This document shows, one piece after another, positions 7,361-17,038 of a DNA stretch of 64,000 nt. Origin of the DNA: Aliidiomarina minuta (lineage in GTDB: Bacteria > Pseudomonadota > Gammaproteobacteria > Enterobacterales > Alteromonadaceae); assembly GCF_003987145.1 (NCBI RefSeq), contig NZ_PIPL01000001.1:1984001-2048000 (forward strand). The letters run 5' to 3'. The position numbers and the translations under genes are program-made. The stretch's first letter is position 1. Every line of letters starts with the position of its first letter. Under the pieces are notes generated by a model that was not told the DNA's origin, ran no database searches, and saw only the letters and a list, made by a program, of their open reading frames with translations.

Positions 7361-9592
7361 ATGCGCCTTTCTCTTATTGCCGCGGCGGTCGGTATGGCAG
7401 TAGCCGTCAGCGCCTGTTCTGACACTAATGATGATTATCCGGATGTGGATGAAAGTCAGGCTGAACAAGCACAGGATACAGAACATCGTCATTCCGACGA
7501 TGACCGTGCAGATACCGCCACATTCGGGGCAGAAAATCCTTTTTTCATGGCCAGCTCATTGCAATATGAAGCGCCCGACTTTGCTGCTATCGAAGACAGT
7601 CATTACGCGCCAGCTTTTGATGCAGGCATGGAACAGCAGGCAGCAGAAATTCAGGCGATTATCGAAAACCCTGAAGATCCCAGCTTTGCCAACACCATTG
7701 AAGCCATGGAACGTAGCGGTGAGTTATTAACCCGGGTATCACGCGTATTCTTTGCTATGGCAGGATCTACCAGCAACGATACTATCCGCGATTTACAGGG
7801 CGAACTGGCACCTAAGCTATCTTCTCACCGTGATGACATTTTCCTGAACAGCGCTTTATTTGAACGTGTGGACTCGCTATATGAACAACGTGATGAACTC
7901 GATCTTGAGAGCGAGCAGTTGCGACTCCTGGAAGTCACTCATGAGCGCTTTATTCGCGCTGGTGCCAACCTGAGCGAAGAGCAGATGGCGCAAATTCGCG
8001 AACTTAACGAAGAAGAGTCTGAGCTCACGACCCGCTTTGCCCGCAATGTTCTTGAGATGGGCGATGAAATTGCAGTAGTCGTCGATTCAGAAGAAGAACT
8101 GGAAGGACTGGACAGCTCAGCCATTCGCAATGCCAGCCGCCGCGCGGAAGAACGCGACATGGATGACAAATATGTGTTGAGCATTACCAATACTACGCGC
8201 CAGCCAGTATTAAGTCAGCTTAGCAACCGTGAGGTGCGCCAGCGGGTATGGGAAGCCTCCGCATACCGTGGACTGGGTCGTGATGGCGGCATTGATAACA
8301 CCCCAATCGTCAGCCGTCTAGCCAAGCTACGCGCCGAGCGGGCTGAAATCCTGGGTTATGACACCTTTGCTGATTATGCACTGGAAGAGCGCATGATAGG
8401 TACGCCCCAGAATGCCCTGGACATGTTGACTGACATGGTAGATGCCGTGGTCGCTAATACCCTGATTGAGCAGGAAATCCTGGAACAACAGGCAGCGGAT
8501 ATGGGCCACGACCACGATTTTGAACCGTGGGATTGGGAGTTCTACGCAGAACGTGTCCGCGAATCACAATACGATCTGGATGAAAACGAAGTACGTGAGT
8601 ACTTTGAATTTGATCGGGTGCTACACGACGGTGTGTTCTACGCAATGGAGCGCCTCTACGGCATCACTTTCGAAAAGCGTGATGACCTGCCGGCCTACCA
8701 TGAAGATGTCAGTGTGTATGAAGTATTTGACAACGATGGCGCTAGCCTGGGCATCTTTTACGCCGATTACTTTGCTCGTGAAGGCAAGCGTGGCGGCGCC
8801 TGGATGGGTTCTTTTGTAAACCAGTCTCACATGATTGAGAGCAAACCCGTTATATACAACGTGATGAACATTCCGAAAGGACCTGATGGTGAACCTACAC
8901 TGGTTTCCTACGACCATGTAACTACCATGTTCCATGAAATGGGTCACGGCGTACACGGGCTGTTTTCAGACGTTTACTACCCCAGCCTGGCAGGCACTTC
9001 AGTGCCACGTGATTTTGTCGAATCACCTTCGACCTTCCACGAAGACCTGGCCCACGATCCTGAAATTCTGGCCAACTACGCGAAGCACTATGAAACAGGA
9101 GAGCAAATCCCTGAAGATTTGCTGAGCCGCGTTATGGATGCACTGAGCTTTAATCAAGGTTTTAATACACTGGAATATATGTCAGCTGCCTTGTTAGATC
9201 TTGAATGGCACATGCTAAGTGCCGATGAGCCAGAGCAAGACGTGGAAAACTTCGAAGCAGAAGCACTTGCTAAATACGGTGTGAATTTGCCCAACGTTCC
9301 ACCACGTTACAAATCAGCCTACTTCTCACATATTTTTTCCGGTGGTTATGCAGCTGGGTATTACTCTTATATGTGGTCTGAAGTATTAGCGGCGGATGCC
9401 TTTGCTTACTTTATGGACGAAGGCGGTCTGGAAGGTGATGTTGCTCAGCAGTATCGCGAGCATATTCTCTCTCGTGGGGGTACCAAAGAGGCGATGGAAA
9501 TGTACATCGACTTCCGTGGTTCAGAACCTGACACGCAGCACCTGCTGATTCGTCGTGGTCTGAGCGACGGTCCGGTTGAACCAACGAATTAG
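7361..9592 (+). CDS. M3-family peptidyl-dipeptidase, lipoprotein
   Basis: A 743-residue zinc metallopeptidase of family M3 (dipeptidyl carboxypeptidase/oligopeptidase group), which trims short peptides. The zinc motif HEMGH is at about residue 525 within 'TMFHEMGHGVHG', with the third ligand region 'SPSTFHEDLA' after it; the C-terminal 'SHIFSGGYAAGYYSYMWS' is typical of the family. The N-terminus MRLSLIAAAVGMAVAVSAC carries a lipobox (VSAC), and a 30-residue acidic linker follows, so the enzyme is probably anchored outside the inner membrane. AGGAGA lies seven bases before the ATG at 7361, which decides the start over an upstream TTG at 7319. Confidence 0.92.
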   Translation: MRLSLIAAAVGMAVAVSACSDTNDDYPDVDESQAEQAQDTEHRHSDDDRADTATFGAENPFFMASSLQYEAPDFAAIEDSHYAPAFDAGMEQQAAEIQAIIENPEDPSFANTIEAMERSGELLTRVSRVFFAMAGSTSNDTIRDLQGELAPKLSSHRDDIFLNSALFERVDSLYEQRDELDLESEQLRLLEVTHERFIRAGANLSEEQMAQIRELNEEESELTTRFARNVLEMGDEIAVVVDSEEELEGLDSSAIRNASRRAEERDMDDKYVLSITNTTRQPVLSQLSNREVRQRVWEASAYRGLGRDGGIDNTPIVSRLAKLRAERAEILGYDTFADYALEERMIGTPQNALDMLTDMVDAVVANTLIEQEILEQQAADMGHDHDFEPWDWEFYAERVRESQYDLDENEVREYFEFDRVLHDGVFYAMERLYGITFEKRDDLPAYHEDVSVYEVFDNDGASLGIFYADYFAREGKRGGAWMGSFVNQSHMIESKPVIYNVMNIPKGPDGEPTLVSYDHVTTMFHEMGHGVHGLFSDVYYPSLAGTSVPRDFVESPSTFHEDLAHDPEILANYAKHYETGEQIPEDLLSRVMDALSFNQGFNTLEYMSAALLDLEWHMLSADEPEQDVENFEAEALAKYGVNLPNVPPRYKSAYFSHIFSGGYAAGYYSYMWSEVLAADAFAYFMDEGGLEGDVAQQYREHILSRGGTKEAMEMYIDFRGSEPDTQHLLIRRGLSDGPVEPTN

Positions 9593-9610
9593 TCCGGTGT
9601 GCCTGACTCT

Positions 9611-9647
9611 AAAAGCCGGTTACTGCAAGTAGCCGGCTTTTTATTTT
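9611..9647. terminator. Bidirectional terminator between M3 peptidase and pheA
   Basis: A stem AAAGCCGG-TTACT/AGTA-GCCGGCTTT with one mismatch is followed by TTTATTTT on the plus strand and preceded by an A-run, so it can stop transcription from both convergent genes. Confidence 0.8.
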
Positions 9648-10458
9648 ACAGCGAGTTATAATTCCCCAGCACCTTTAACCGGGCAATTTGAGATACGCTT
9701 TTCAACGCGCCGCGCATGGCAATATCAGACAAGCTACCCTCCACATCCATGAAGAAATGATATTTACCAAACCCCTCCCCGGTTGGCCGCGATACTATAG
9801 AGGTCAGGTTCAACTTACGTGTAGAGAAGCAATGCAACACTTGCTCCAGTAAACCAGGCCGGTCGGCTTCGTTAATCACCAGAAGCGATGTTTTAGTACC
9901 GCCCCCCATCCGATTCGGATTATCACTCAACACCAAAAAGCGAGTCTGGTTATGGGCGTAATCATGCACCCCGCTTTGCGACCAGGAGCTGCGCTTGTTC
10001 GCTGCGATATGGCTGGGGATTATAGCGGCCGCTCCGGGTTCAGCCTCCGCGCGTTGCAACGACTCCACATTGCTTTCTGTAGCTACCAGCTCAATATCGC
10101 CCAGGCTACTAATGAAATCCCGGCACTGCCCACGCGCTACAAACTGCACAAAGAGTCGCTGTATATCTGTTTTTTTATCGACCTGCCCGATACAGTCAAA
10201 AGCAATATCCAGATTAAACTCACTGACAATATGCAGATCCGCATTGACCAAGTGATCCAGCACTACCGGGACAAACCCCTCAGAAACATTCTCAATCGGA
10301 ACCAGAGCAAAATCACAACCCTGCCCGGTTGCCATCAGAACTCGTTGCAGATGAGAAAAATAAACCACCTCGACAACTTCGTTAAAGCTCTGAGCATAAC
10401 GCTGAGCAGCTACATCTGAAAAAGTGCCTGCTGGTCCTAAGGTCGCTATTTTTATCAT
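9646..10458 (-). CDS. pheA: Prephenate dehydratase (monofunctional)
   Basis: A 270-residue enzyme converting prephenate to phenylpyruvate in phenylalanine synthesis. It starts with the family's 'LGPAGTFSDVAAQRYA' and has the catalytic TRF triplet at 172-174 ('NQTRFLVLSDN'). The C-terminal ACT domain ('TSLLVINEADRPGLL', then 'LNLTSIVSRPTG') is the phenylalanine-sensing module; its usual ESRP is VSRP here. There is no chorismate mutase domain, unlike E. coli PheA, so this is the stand-alone form. A GAGGA site lies eight bases before the ATG. Transcribed alone, with its terminator shared with the peptidase gene. Confidence 0.88.
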   Translation of the reverse strand: MIKIATLGPAGTFSDVAAQRYAQSFNEVVEVVYFSHLQRVLMATGQGCDFALVPIENVSEGFVPVVLDHLVNADLHIVSEFNLDIAFDCIGQVDKKTDIQRLFVQFVARGQCRDFISSLGDIELVATESNVESLQRAEAEPGAAAIIPSHIAANKRSSWSQSGVHDYAHNQTRFLVLSDNPNRMGGGTKTSLLVINEADRPGLLEQVLHCFSTRKLNLTSIVSRPTGEGFGKYHFFMDVEGSLSDIAMRGALKSVSQIARLKVLGNYNSL

Positions 10459-10569
10459 CTTTTTTTCCTCGGTTTGCTTCTGCTCTTATCATGCCAGAGG
10501 CTTACGTGGTTATCAGCCATAAAATTAGTTAGTATCCCTAGTGTTATCACTTTATAAACAAGGATTCCC

Positions 10570-12138
10570 ATGCGCACTTCAGCTTTGCTTGCTTCTTTAT
10601 GCACAGCCAGCCTGCTCAGTAGTCAGGTTACTATTGCCAACGAAGGTCCCGGCCAACGGCTGAGTGACATCGATGATTATATCGAACAGGGTCGGCAACA
10701 GTGGCAGATTCCCGGCATGGCCGTCGGCATAGTGCACCAGGACCGTCTGATACACGCTCAGGGGTATGGTTCACTGGGTCTTGAGCATGACACTCCGGTA
10801 GACCAGGACACTTTGTTTGGTGTGGCCTCTACCAGCAAAGCTATGACCGCCACAGCGCTGGGTATGCTAGTAGATGACGGTAAACTGGACTGGGACGACA
10901 AGGTTATTGAACACCTGCCCTATTTTAAATTATCCGACCCCTGGGTCACTCAAGAAGTGCGTATCCGCGATCTTCTTACTCATCGGGTCGGTGTTGGCCG
11001 TATGACCGGCAACCGTATTCGCTTTATGCCGACCAGTGACCGCGAAACCGTCATTCGCCAGATGCGTTACCATGAGTTTGAACAACCTTTTCGTTCTTCT
11101 TATGTATACAGTAATGTAATGTATTCTGTCGCTGGCGAAATAGTAGCCGAAGTGTCAGGCATGTCCTGGGATGATTTTGTCGCCCAACGTATCTTTACCC
11201 CCCTTGATATGACGCGCTCCAATACCTCCATTACCCAGTTTTCCGAAGACGACCAGAATATCGCCTTTCCGCATCAATTTATTGAAGGCCAGATTCAGCC
11301 TATAAATCGGCGTAATTTTGATAACGTCGGCCCTTCAGCTTCAGTGAACACCAGTGTCAGAGATATGGCTCAATGGATTCGCTTACAGTTGGGGGAAGCT
11401 GGGGTCTATAACGGTCAACGGCTGGTCAGTGAAGACGTTATGCTGGAAACCCATCAACCGCAAAATGCGCTCAAGCGAAGTCATAATGAAGCCTCACCTG
11501 CGGCCTATGGTTTTGGCTGGTCACTGAATAGTTATCAGGGTTACGCTACCGCCTCCCACGGAGGGGCCACTGACGGCTTCAATACCAGCCTGATGCTGGT
11601 TCCGGAACTTGATTTAGGCATCATCGTAATAACCAATACCTTCGAGAATTACCGCCCCGCAGTGGTTAATGAAATCATTGATCGGGTGGCGGACTTACCC
11701 CGACAGGACTGGAAAGAGACCCAATGGGATGCTTATCAGGAGCGTTTCGCTGAAGTCATGGAACAGCGAGAAGCGATTGAAGCAGAGCGTCAGAGCGACA
11801 CCCATCCAAGCCTCAACAAAGAACAAATGACAGGGCGTTACGAGGATGACCTTTATGGCGAAGTTGAAGTCTTCGCTACGGAAGATGGCAACCTGGCGTT
11901 ACACTTCTGGGATGACGGCGAATCCATTCTCGACTTAGAGCACTGGCACCATGATACCTGGCGCGCCAGCTATAGAAACCGCGCTCAACGTGAGAAGTTC
12001 GTGCATTTCACCCGCGATAGGGATGGTGAAGCAGGCGCTCTGCATGTCACCTGGACCTTGCGTCCTGCACTACTGCAAGTAGGCATTTACCCCACACCTT
12101 ACTCGCGGGAAACCCGTTTCCAACGTAAAACGGATTAA
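10570..12138 (+). CDS. Exported serine hydrolase, beta-lactamase/penicillin-binding fold
   Basis: A 522-residue serine hydrolase of the class C beta-lactamase/esterase superfamily with a signal peptide (residues 1-23). The catalytic set is intact: SxxK at Ser87-Thr-Ser-Lys90, YxN at Tyr180-Ser-Asn182, and the HGG equivalent of KTG at His330. About 130 C-terminal residues beyond the core form a DUF3471-like beta domain, seen in related peptidases and esterases. Probable substrates are D-amino peptides or esters; true beta-lactam resistance is not indicated. It is followed after 12 bp by the isochorismatase-like gene, so the two are likely co-transcribed. Confidence 0.82.
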   Translation: MRTSALLASLCTASLLSSQVTIANEGPGQRLSDIDDYIEQGRQQWQIPGMAVGIVHQDRLIHAQGYGSLGLEHDTPVDQDTLFGVASTSKAMTATALGMLVDDGKLDWDDKVIEHLPYFKLSDPWVTQEVRIRDLLTHRVGVGRMTGNRIRFMPTSDRETVIRQMRYHEFEQPFRSSYVYSNVMYSVAGEIVAEVSGMSWDDFVAQRIFTPLDMTRSNTSITQFSEDDQNIAFPHQFIEGQIQPINRRNFDNVGPSASVNTSVRDMAQWIRLQLGEAGVYNGQRLVSEDVMLETHQPQNALKRSHNEASPAAYGFGWSLNSYQGYATASHGGATDGFNTSLMLVPELDLGIIVITNTFENYRPAVVNEIIDRVADLPRQDWKETQWDAYQERFAEVMEQREAIEAERQSDTHPSLNKEQMTGRYEDDLYGEVEVFATEDGNLALHFWDDGESILDLEHWHHDTWRASYRNRAQREKFVHFTRDRDGEAGALHVTWTLRPALLQVGIYPTPYSRETRFQRKTD

Positions 12139-12150
12139 CGGAGCTTTTTT

Positions 12151-12708
12151 ATGAAGCATTCTCCTCTTATCCAGCGCCATGCCTGTTTTGTCTTGCTCAT
12201 TGATATACAGCAAAAACTGGCCCCGGCCATTGCTGAAAGCGAGTCAGTCATTGAGCGCAACCAATGGCTTCTGAATATCGCCCACGAGCTTTCGGTACCT
12301 GTTGTCGCCACCGAGCAGTATCCTTCAGGCCTGGGGCATACTGTTGCAGCCCTGGAGGAGCAGATGAAACAGGCCATTGTCTATGAAAAGCTGCATTTCA
12401 GTGCCTTTCAGGAAAAAAGCATTGCCGATGCTCTGGTCGGACTTAACCGCCCTCAGGTCATTATTACTGGTACCGAAACCCATGTTTGTGTCCTGCAGAC
12501 CGCCCTCGACATGCAGGAAGCGGGCTTGCAGGTGTTTGTTGTAGAAGACGCGGTCGGTTCTCGTCGCGAGCTGAATAAACAACTGGCACTGCAGCGCATG
12601 CAACAAGCTGGTTGCGTCATCGTAAGCAGCGAAATGGTTGCTTTTGAATGGCTGCAGCGCTGCGCTACTGACGAATTTCGTCATATCAGCAAAACCTACA
12701 TTCGCTAA
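12151..12708 (+). CDS. Isochorismatase-family cysteine hydrolase
   Basis: A 185-residue hydrolase of the isochorismatase-like superfamily (YcaC/nicotinamidase fold). The catalytic triad is visible as Asp18 ('LLIDIQQ'), Lys80 ('YEKLHFSAF') and Cys113 ('ETHVCVLQTALDM'). The substrate is not predictable; relatives cleave amides or carbamates. A GGAGC ribosome site precedes the ATG at 12151. Its TAA overlaps the TAG of the oppositely oriented RND gene within the four bases CTAA (12705-12708), so the two convergent genes share their stop codons. Confidence 0.82.
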   Translation: MKHSPLIQRHACFVLLIDIQQKLAPAIAESESVIERNQWLLNIAHELSVPVVATEQYPSGLGHTVAALEEQMKQAIVYEKLHFSAFQEKSIADALVGLNRPQVIITGTETHVCVLQTALDMQEAGLQVFVVEDAVGSRRELNKQLALQRMQQAGCVIVSSEMVAFEWLQRCATDEFRHISKTYIR

Positions 12709-15700
12709 TTCGCCCGTTTTTCCCGCCAGGCACTGCCAACCCGGTCGCCAATCACCAGTAACGCTGGCGTGAGCAGCAAGGTCAGCAAAGTTGCAAAAGC
12801 AAGTCCGCCCGCAATAGCACTGGATAACTGCGTCCACCATTGAGTCGATGGGGCGTTTATACCCAGACTGGGCTCCAGCAGGTTCACATTCACGCCCAAC
12901 ACCATAGGCATTAACCCTAAAATTGTAGTTACCGCAGTTAAGAGTACCGGCCGTAAACGCAGACAACCGGTTTCAATAGCGGCATCCAGCGCGGATAAGC
13001 CCTGCTGCCGATGCTCATTATAGGTATCGATAAGCACTATATTGTTGTTCACCACGATACCCGCCAGTGCAATGACGCCCATACCCACCATGACAATACC
13101 AAACGACTGACCGTTGATAAGCAAGCCGAGCAAAATACCGGCGGTAGAAAGCACAATAGCCGACAGTACCAGAGCCGTTTGATACAGACTGTTAAACTGA
13201 ATAACCAGAATGAAGGTCATCAGGAATACCGCAATCAGGAAAGCGATCAATAAAAACTGCGCCGCTTCCTGCTGGTCTTCGCCTTCCCCTCCAATACTCA
13301 CTTGCACCCCCTCAGGCATATCCCCGAGCACACGCTGCTGAATTTCACTTAAACGTTCATCAAGACGGTAGCCCGCCTCCAAATCCGCCTCTATAGTGAC
13401 CGCTCTGCGCCCGTCCATGCGACGTAGCGTACCCACTTTCGGCGCTGGCACCAGCTCTACTACATGAGCAATAGGTATTTGGCCCCGGGCAGATTGCACC
13501 GTCAACTGCTGGAGCTGATCAATATGCCGCCAACTCTCCGGAAAGCGCAGCCGGATATCTACCTCATCGATGGCATCCTCGGGTCGATAGCGGGCCAGCA
13601 GAATACCATTGGTAATCAACTGCACGGCGTTGCCTACAGTGACCACGTCAGTGCCTAAACGAGCGGCTTCTTCGCGATTCACCTGCACTCGCCATTCAAT
13701 ACCTGGTAAAGCTCTGTCATCTTCTACATCTATAAAACCGCCGGCCTCTTCCATGGCATCCAGAATCCTCTCCACTTGCTCATCAATCAATGAGGGGTCC
13801 GCCGCACTCACCGTTAACTGGAAGGGTTTGCCCTCAGCAGGTCCTTGCTCCTGCTCTCTGAACTCGAGCAAAATACCCGGAATATCTTCCGTTCGCTGCT
13901 GCATGTCGGCGAGAATCTCACGGGCTGGTCGTCGCTCCTGCCAGTCAATAAACTGAAACTGCAGGACCCCTATGGTGTCTACGCCCATATTCCAGCCCGG
14001 CTCTGCAATAGATCGCGCATACAGGGCTTTAACTTCCGGCATATTCAACAAGCGGCTTTCCACCCGACGTACCAGCTCATCTTTTTCATGAACGGACATA
14101 TCACCGCGGGCTCTGACCGTCACCTGAGCCGATTCAGGTTCCACCGAAGGGAAAAACTCAACGCCATGGTTAAAACGTCCGTACAGCACATAAATCAGAA
14201 GAATCACCAACATCACCGCACCCAGCGTCCACCAGGGACGCTGCAGTGCTGATGTAAGAGAGCGCCGGTACCAACGCCCAAACCATGTGGGCTTGCTATC
14301 CTCATGACCCTGGGTGGAGCCACTCACTGCCCCCAGCGTAGGTAAGAAGATAAGCGCCATCACCAGTGAGGCCAGCAGACAGATGATAACGGTGGCGGGC
14401 AGGTACTTCATAAATTCGCCCACCACCCCTGGCCAGAAGAGCAAAGGAACGAATACTGCCAGTGTAGTCGCGGTTGAAGCGATAATAGGCCAGGACATGC
14501 GGGTTGCCGCTTTCGCCCAGGCATCTGCCGGAGCATCGCCATTGCGCCGGTTACGATCCGCCAGCTCACTAACCACAACAGCGCCGTCGACTAACATACC
14601 GGCGACCAGAATCAGCGCAAAAAGCACCATAATATTCATGGTGTAGCCGATCGCCCAGAGAGCCAGAATAGCGGTCAGGAAAGCCCCCGGTATAGTGATA
14701 CCTACCATCAACGCTGAGCGTACCCCCATCGTGGCAATGATAATCACCAGCACCAACACTACAGCGGTCATCACATTATTCATCAACTCCGACAGCATGG
14801 TTTCAACGTCAGTGGATTCGTCCATGATGAAATCGACCTGCAAACCTTCCGGCATCATAGACTCAGCCTGGGTCAACAAGGTCCTGACCTGAGCAACGGT
14901 ATCAATAATATTGGCGCCGGCGCGCTTGGAAATTTCCAACACCACCGCGGGCTGGTCGTTTATGCGGGCAAAACCCTCAGGATCAAAAAAAGCGCGTCTT
15001 AATCTGGCTACATCACCGAAAGTCACCACATTGTCGTCATCAACTTTGACAGGAACTGAGAGCACATCCTCCAAATCAGCGATAACGCTGGGCACCTTCA
15101 TCGGAAAGCGCCCGGCTCCCGTGTCCAGGCTACCCGCTGCAACCAGCTGATTGTTCCGTGATACCAGCTCAAACAACTCATTGTAGTTAATACCGTAACT
15201 GGCCAGTACCTGCGGGTGCGCAATAATCTCTAGTAGATCTTCTCGGTCACCACCGATTTCAACTTCCAGCACTTCGGTAATGCCTTCAATTTCTTCTTTC
15301 AACAATCTGGCCGTATGTATCAGCTCAGACTCCGACAGAGGTCCGGAGAGGCCCACTGAAAGCACCGGAAACAAGGCTACGTTGACCTCGTGTACAGTGG
15401 GCTCTTCCGCTTCCTGCGGAATATAGGCACGCGCAAGATCGACCTTTTCACGTACATCCTGCAGCGCCGCCCGGGCATCAAAACCGGCATCAAACTCCAG
15501 CGTCACAGATGCATGACCCTCTCCAGCCAGTGCGGTCATTTCCCGCAGCCCTTCGAGTGAGCGCAGTTCCTGCTCCATCGGCCGGACCATGAGACGCTCG
15601 GCGTCTTCCGGGCTTACGCCCTCGTAAATCATAGACACATAAATGATCGGAATGGGAACGTCAGGATTGGCTTCTTTAGGTATCACCTGGTAGGCGCTGT

Positions 15701-15782
15701 AACCACCGACCAGCAGAATTAAAAACAGCAGCAGTGTGGCTCGACTGCGTTGCTGCGCAGCGCGGATGATGCTCTCCATCAA
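12705..15782 (-). CDS. RND-family efflux pump permease
   Basis: A 1025-residue inner-membrane proton-driven transporter of the HAE1/AcrB superfamily, with 12 predicted helices and two large periplasmic loops. The N-terminus 'IIRAAQQRSRATLLL' and 'YEGVSPEDAERLMVRPMEQEL' are family hallmarks. TM4 reads 'GMLVDGAVVVSE', so only the first of AcrB's two relay aspartates is kept, and TM10 reads 'GIVVNNNIVLID', with Asn where AcrB has Lys940. The pattern seems to mark a subfamily rather than damage. The gene overlaps its adaptor gene by four bases (ATGA). No outer-membrane channel gene is nearby, so a TolC-like protein from elsewhere is needed. The substrate is unknown. Confidence 0.9.
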   Translation of the reverse strand: MMESIIRAAQQRSRATLLLFLILLVGGYSAYQVIPKEANPDVPIPIIYVSMIYEGVSPEDAERLMVRPMEQELRSLEGLREMTALAGEGHASVTLEFDAGFDARAALQDVREKVDLARAYIPQEAEEPTVHEVNVALFPVLSVGLSGPLSESELIHTARLLKEEIEGITEVLEVEIGGDREDLLEIIAHPQVLASYGINYNELFELVSRNNQLVAAGSLDTGAGRFPMKVPSVIADLEDVLSVPVKVDDDNVVTFGDVARLRRAFFDPEGFARINDQPAVVLEISKRAGANIIDTVAQVRTLLTQAESMMPEGLQVDFIMDESTDVETMLSELMNNVMTAVVLVLVIIIATMGVRSALMVGITIPGAFLTAILALWAIGYTMNIMVLFALILVAGMLVDGAVVVSELADRNRRNGDAPADAWAKAATRMSWPIIASTATTLAVFVPLLFWPGVVGEFMKYLPATVIICLLASLVMALIFLPTLGAVSGSTQGHEDSKPTWFGRWYRRSLTSALQRPWWTLGAVMLVILLIYVLYGRFNHGVEFFPSVEPESAQVTVRARGDMSVHEKDELVRRVESRLLNMPEVKALYARSIAEPGWNMGVDTIGVLQFQFIDWQERRPAREILADMQQRTEDIPGILLEFREQEQGPAEGKPFQLTVSAADPSLIDEQVERILDAMEEAGGFIDVEDDRALPGIEWRVQVNREEAARLGTDVVTVGNAVQLITNGILLARYRPEDAIDEVDIRLRFPESWRHIDQLQQLTVQSARGQIPIAHVVELVPAPKVGTLRRMDGRRAVTIEADLEAGYRLDERLSEIQQRVLGDMPEGVQVSIGGEGEDQQEAAQFLLIAFLIAVFLMTFILVIQFNSLYQTALVLSAIVLSTAGILLGLLINGQSFGIVMVGMGVIALAGIVVNNNIVLIDTYNEHRQQGLSALDAAIETGCLRLRPVLLTAVTTILGLMPMVLGVNVNLLEPSLGINAPSTQWWTQLSSAIAGGLAFATLLTLLLTPALLVIGDRVGSAWREKRAN

Positions 15783-16855
15783 TCCTCCTCAGCCATAACC
15801 ACTTCAACCTGCTGGCCCAGCTCGACAAAACCAGCGCCCTGAGTAATTAACCTGACCTGTTCAGGCAGTCCCTCAACCCAGGCCGAGTCGCGACCTGCAC
15901 TGAGCAGCCTGACTTCCTGTTCACGCACCCGCTCATCCTCATCGACATAACGCACCACCAGGCGCCCATCGCCGTCCAGCGATAACAGTGAAGGAGACAG
16001 TTGATGAGCGAAAACTTCCGCAAGCTGAATTTTTAAGCTTGCTGTGCCTCCGGCAATGCGTCTTAAATCAGGATTTTCTGCTTCAACTTCAACAAAGAAA
16101 CTGCGTGTTTCCGGGTCGGCAACGGTAGCAATATGACGCAACTCACCTCGCAATACGCTGTCATCCAGCAGTTGCACTTCAACCGGCTGCCCCACATTTA
16201 ATCTGGCGACTTCCTGTTGAGGTATCTGCGCCATAATCCGTAGGCGAGAGATGTCTGTGAAGTGAACTAACTCCTGACCGCTTTGCACATAATCTCCGAG
16301 CTCAATCAGGCGCCGATCAAAAATACCGGAAAAGGGAGCTTCAGGACGGGTGTAGCTCAGCGCCATTTCTGCAGCTTCCAGTTCGGTAGCCACTCTGGCC
16401 CGTTCAGCAACCAGGCGCAGATACTCTATTTGGGAAGCCAAATCCTGACGCCGTAACTGTTCCGCACCACTTAACTCCGCAGCCGCCAGTTCCGCATCGG
16501 CTTCCAGCTGAGCGACCCGTGCCGCGCGTTCTTCTGCATCCAGTTGCAACAATACACTGCCAGACTCGACGCTTTCGCCCTGAGCTACAGGCAAATCAAT
16601 AACTTCACCCGACACCCTGGCAATTATCTGTATCTGTCGCCAGGGCTCTATACGCCCCTGAACACCCAATTCAGGCTGATAGTATTCAGCTTCGTAAAGC
16701 TCTGCTTCAATGCGACTGGGGGACTCAACAACTTCTTCCGTGACATCCGGAGCTTCATCCGCTGAGCGCAGCACATCGCCGGAAGCGAGCCATATAATAA
16801 GCAAGAGAACCAGACCAAGCGCTAACCACAGGGGGTTAATACCTTTTAAAAACAA
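15779..16855 (-). CDS. RND pump periplasmic adaptor (membrane fusion protein)
   Basis: A 358-residue HlyD/AcrA-type adaptor that links the RND permease to an outer-membrane channel. It has an N-terminal membrane helix (residues 9-25), a lipoyl half 'VIDLPVAQGESVESGSVLLQLD', a coiled-coil hairpin rich in Ala/Glu (residues about 115-165), the second lipoyl half 'APFSGIFDRRLIELGDYV' and a beta-barrel domain. The start is TTG at 16855, chosen because a perfect AAGGAG lies seven to eight bases upstream. The overlap with the permease gene indicates one operon transcribed from the 16.9 kb intergenic region. Confidence 0.88.
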   Translation of the reverse strand: MFLKGINPLWLALGLVLLLIIWLASGDVLRSADEAPDVTEEVVESPSRIEAELYEAEYYQPELGVQGRIEPWRQIQIIARVSGEVIDLPVAQGESVESGSVLLQLDAEERAARVAQLEADAELAAAELSGAEQLRRQDLASQIEYLRLVAERARVATELEAAEMALSYTRPEAPFSGIFDRRLIELGDYVQSGQELVHFTDISRLRIMAQIPQQEVARLNVGQPVEVQLLDDSVLRGELRHIATVADPETRSFFVEVEAENPDLRRIAGGTASLKIQLAEVFAHQLSPSLLSLDGDGRLVVRYVDEDERVREQEVRLLSAGRDSAWVEGLPEQVRLITQGAGFVELGQQVEVVMAEED

Positions 16856-17038
16856 CAGTGCGCTCCTTAATCGAAGTGGGGCTTTTATGCGTATACTTTT
16901 ATGTAATATAAATGCGATACGCTAAAGTTAGCCGAGCTGGACTACTTTTTTAAGTAAAAAACGTAACTAAATATGAATCAAGGGTGAGAGCTTTACTAAG
17001 CTGTTACTATTAGAGTTCATTACATTTTGGAGTACATC

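Noticed and set aside
10570..12138. A true beta-lactamase (antibiotic resistance)
   Set aside because: The fold and SxxK/YxN motifs are shared by many esterases and peptidases; the HGG motif and DUF3471-like tail fit those better.
16880..16925. GCGTAT/ATACGC words as an operator for the RND genes
   Set aside because: The arms are only six bases in a very AT-rich stretch and no regulator gene is adjacent, so chance is a sufficient explanation.
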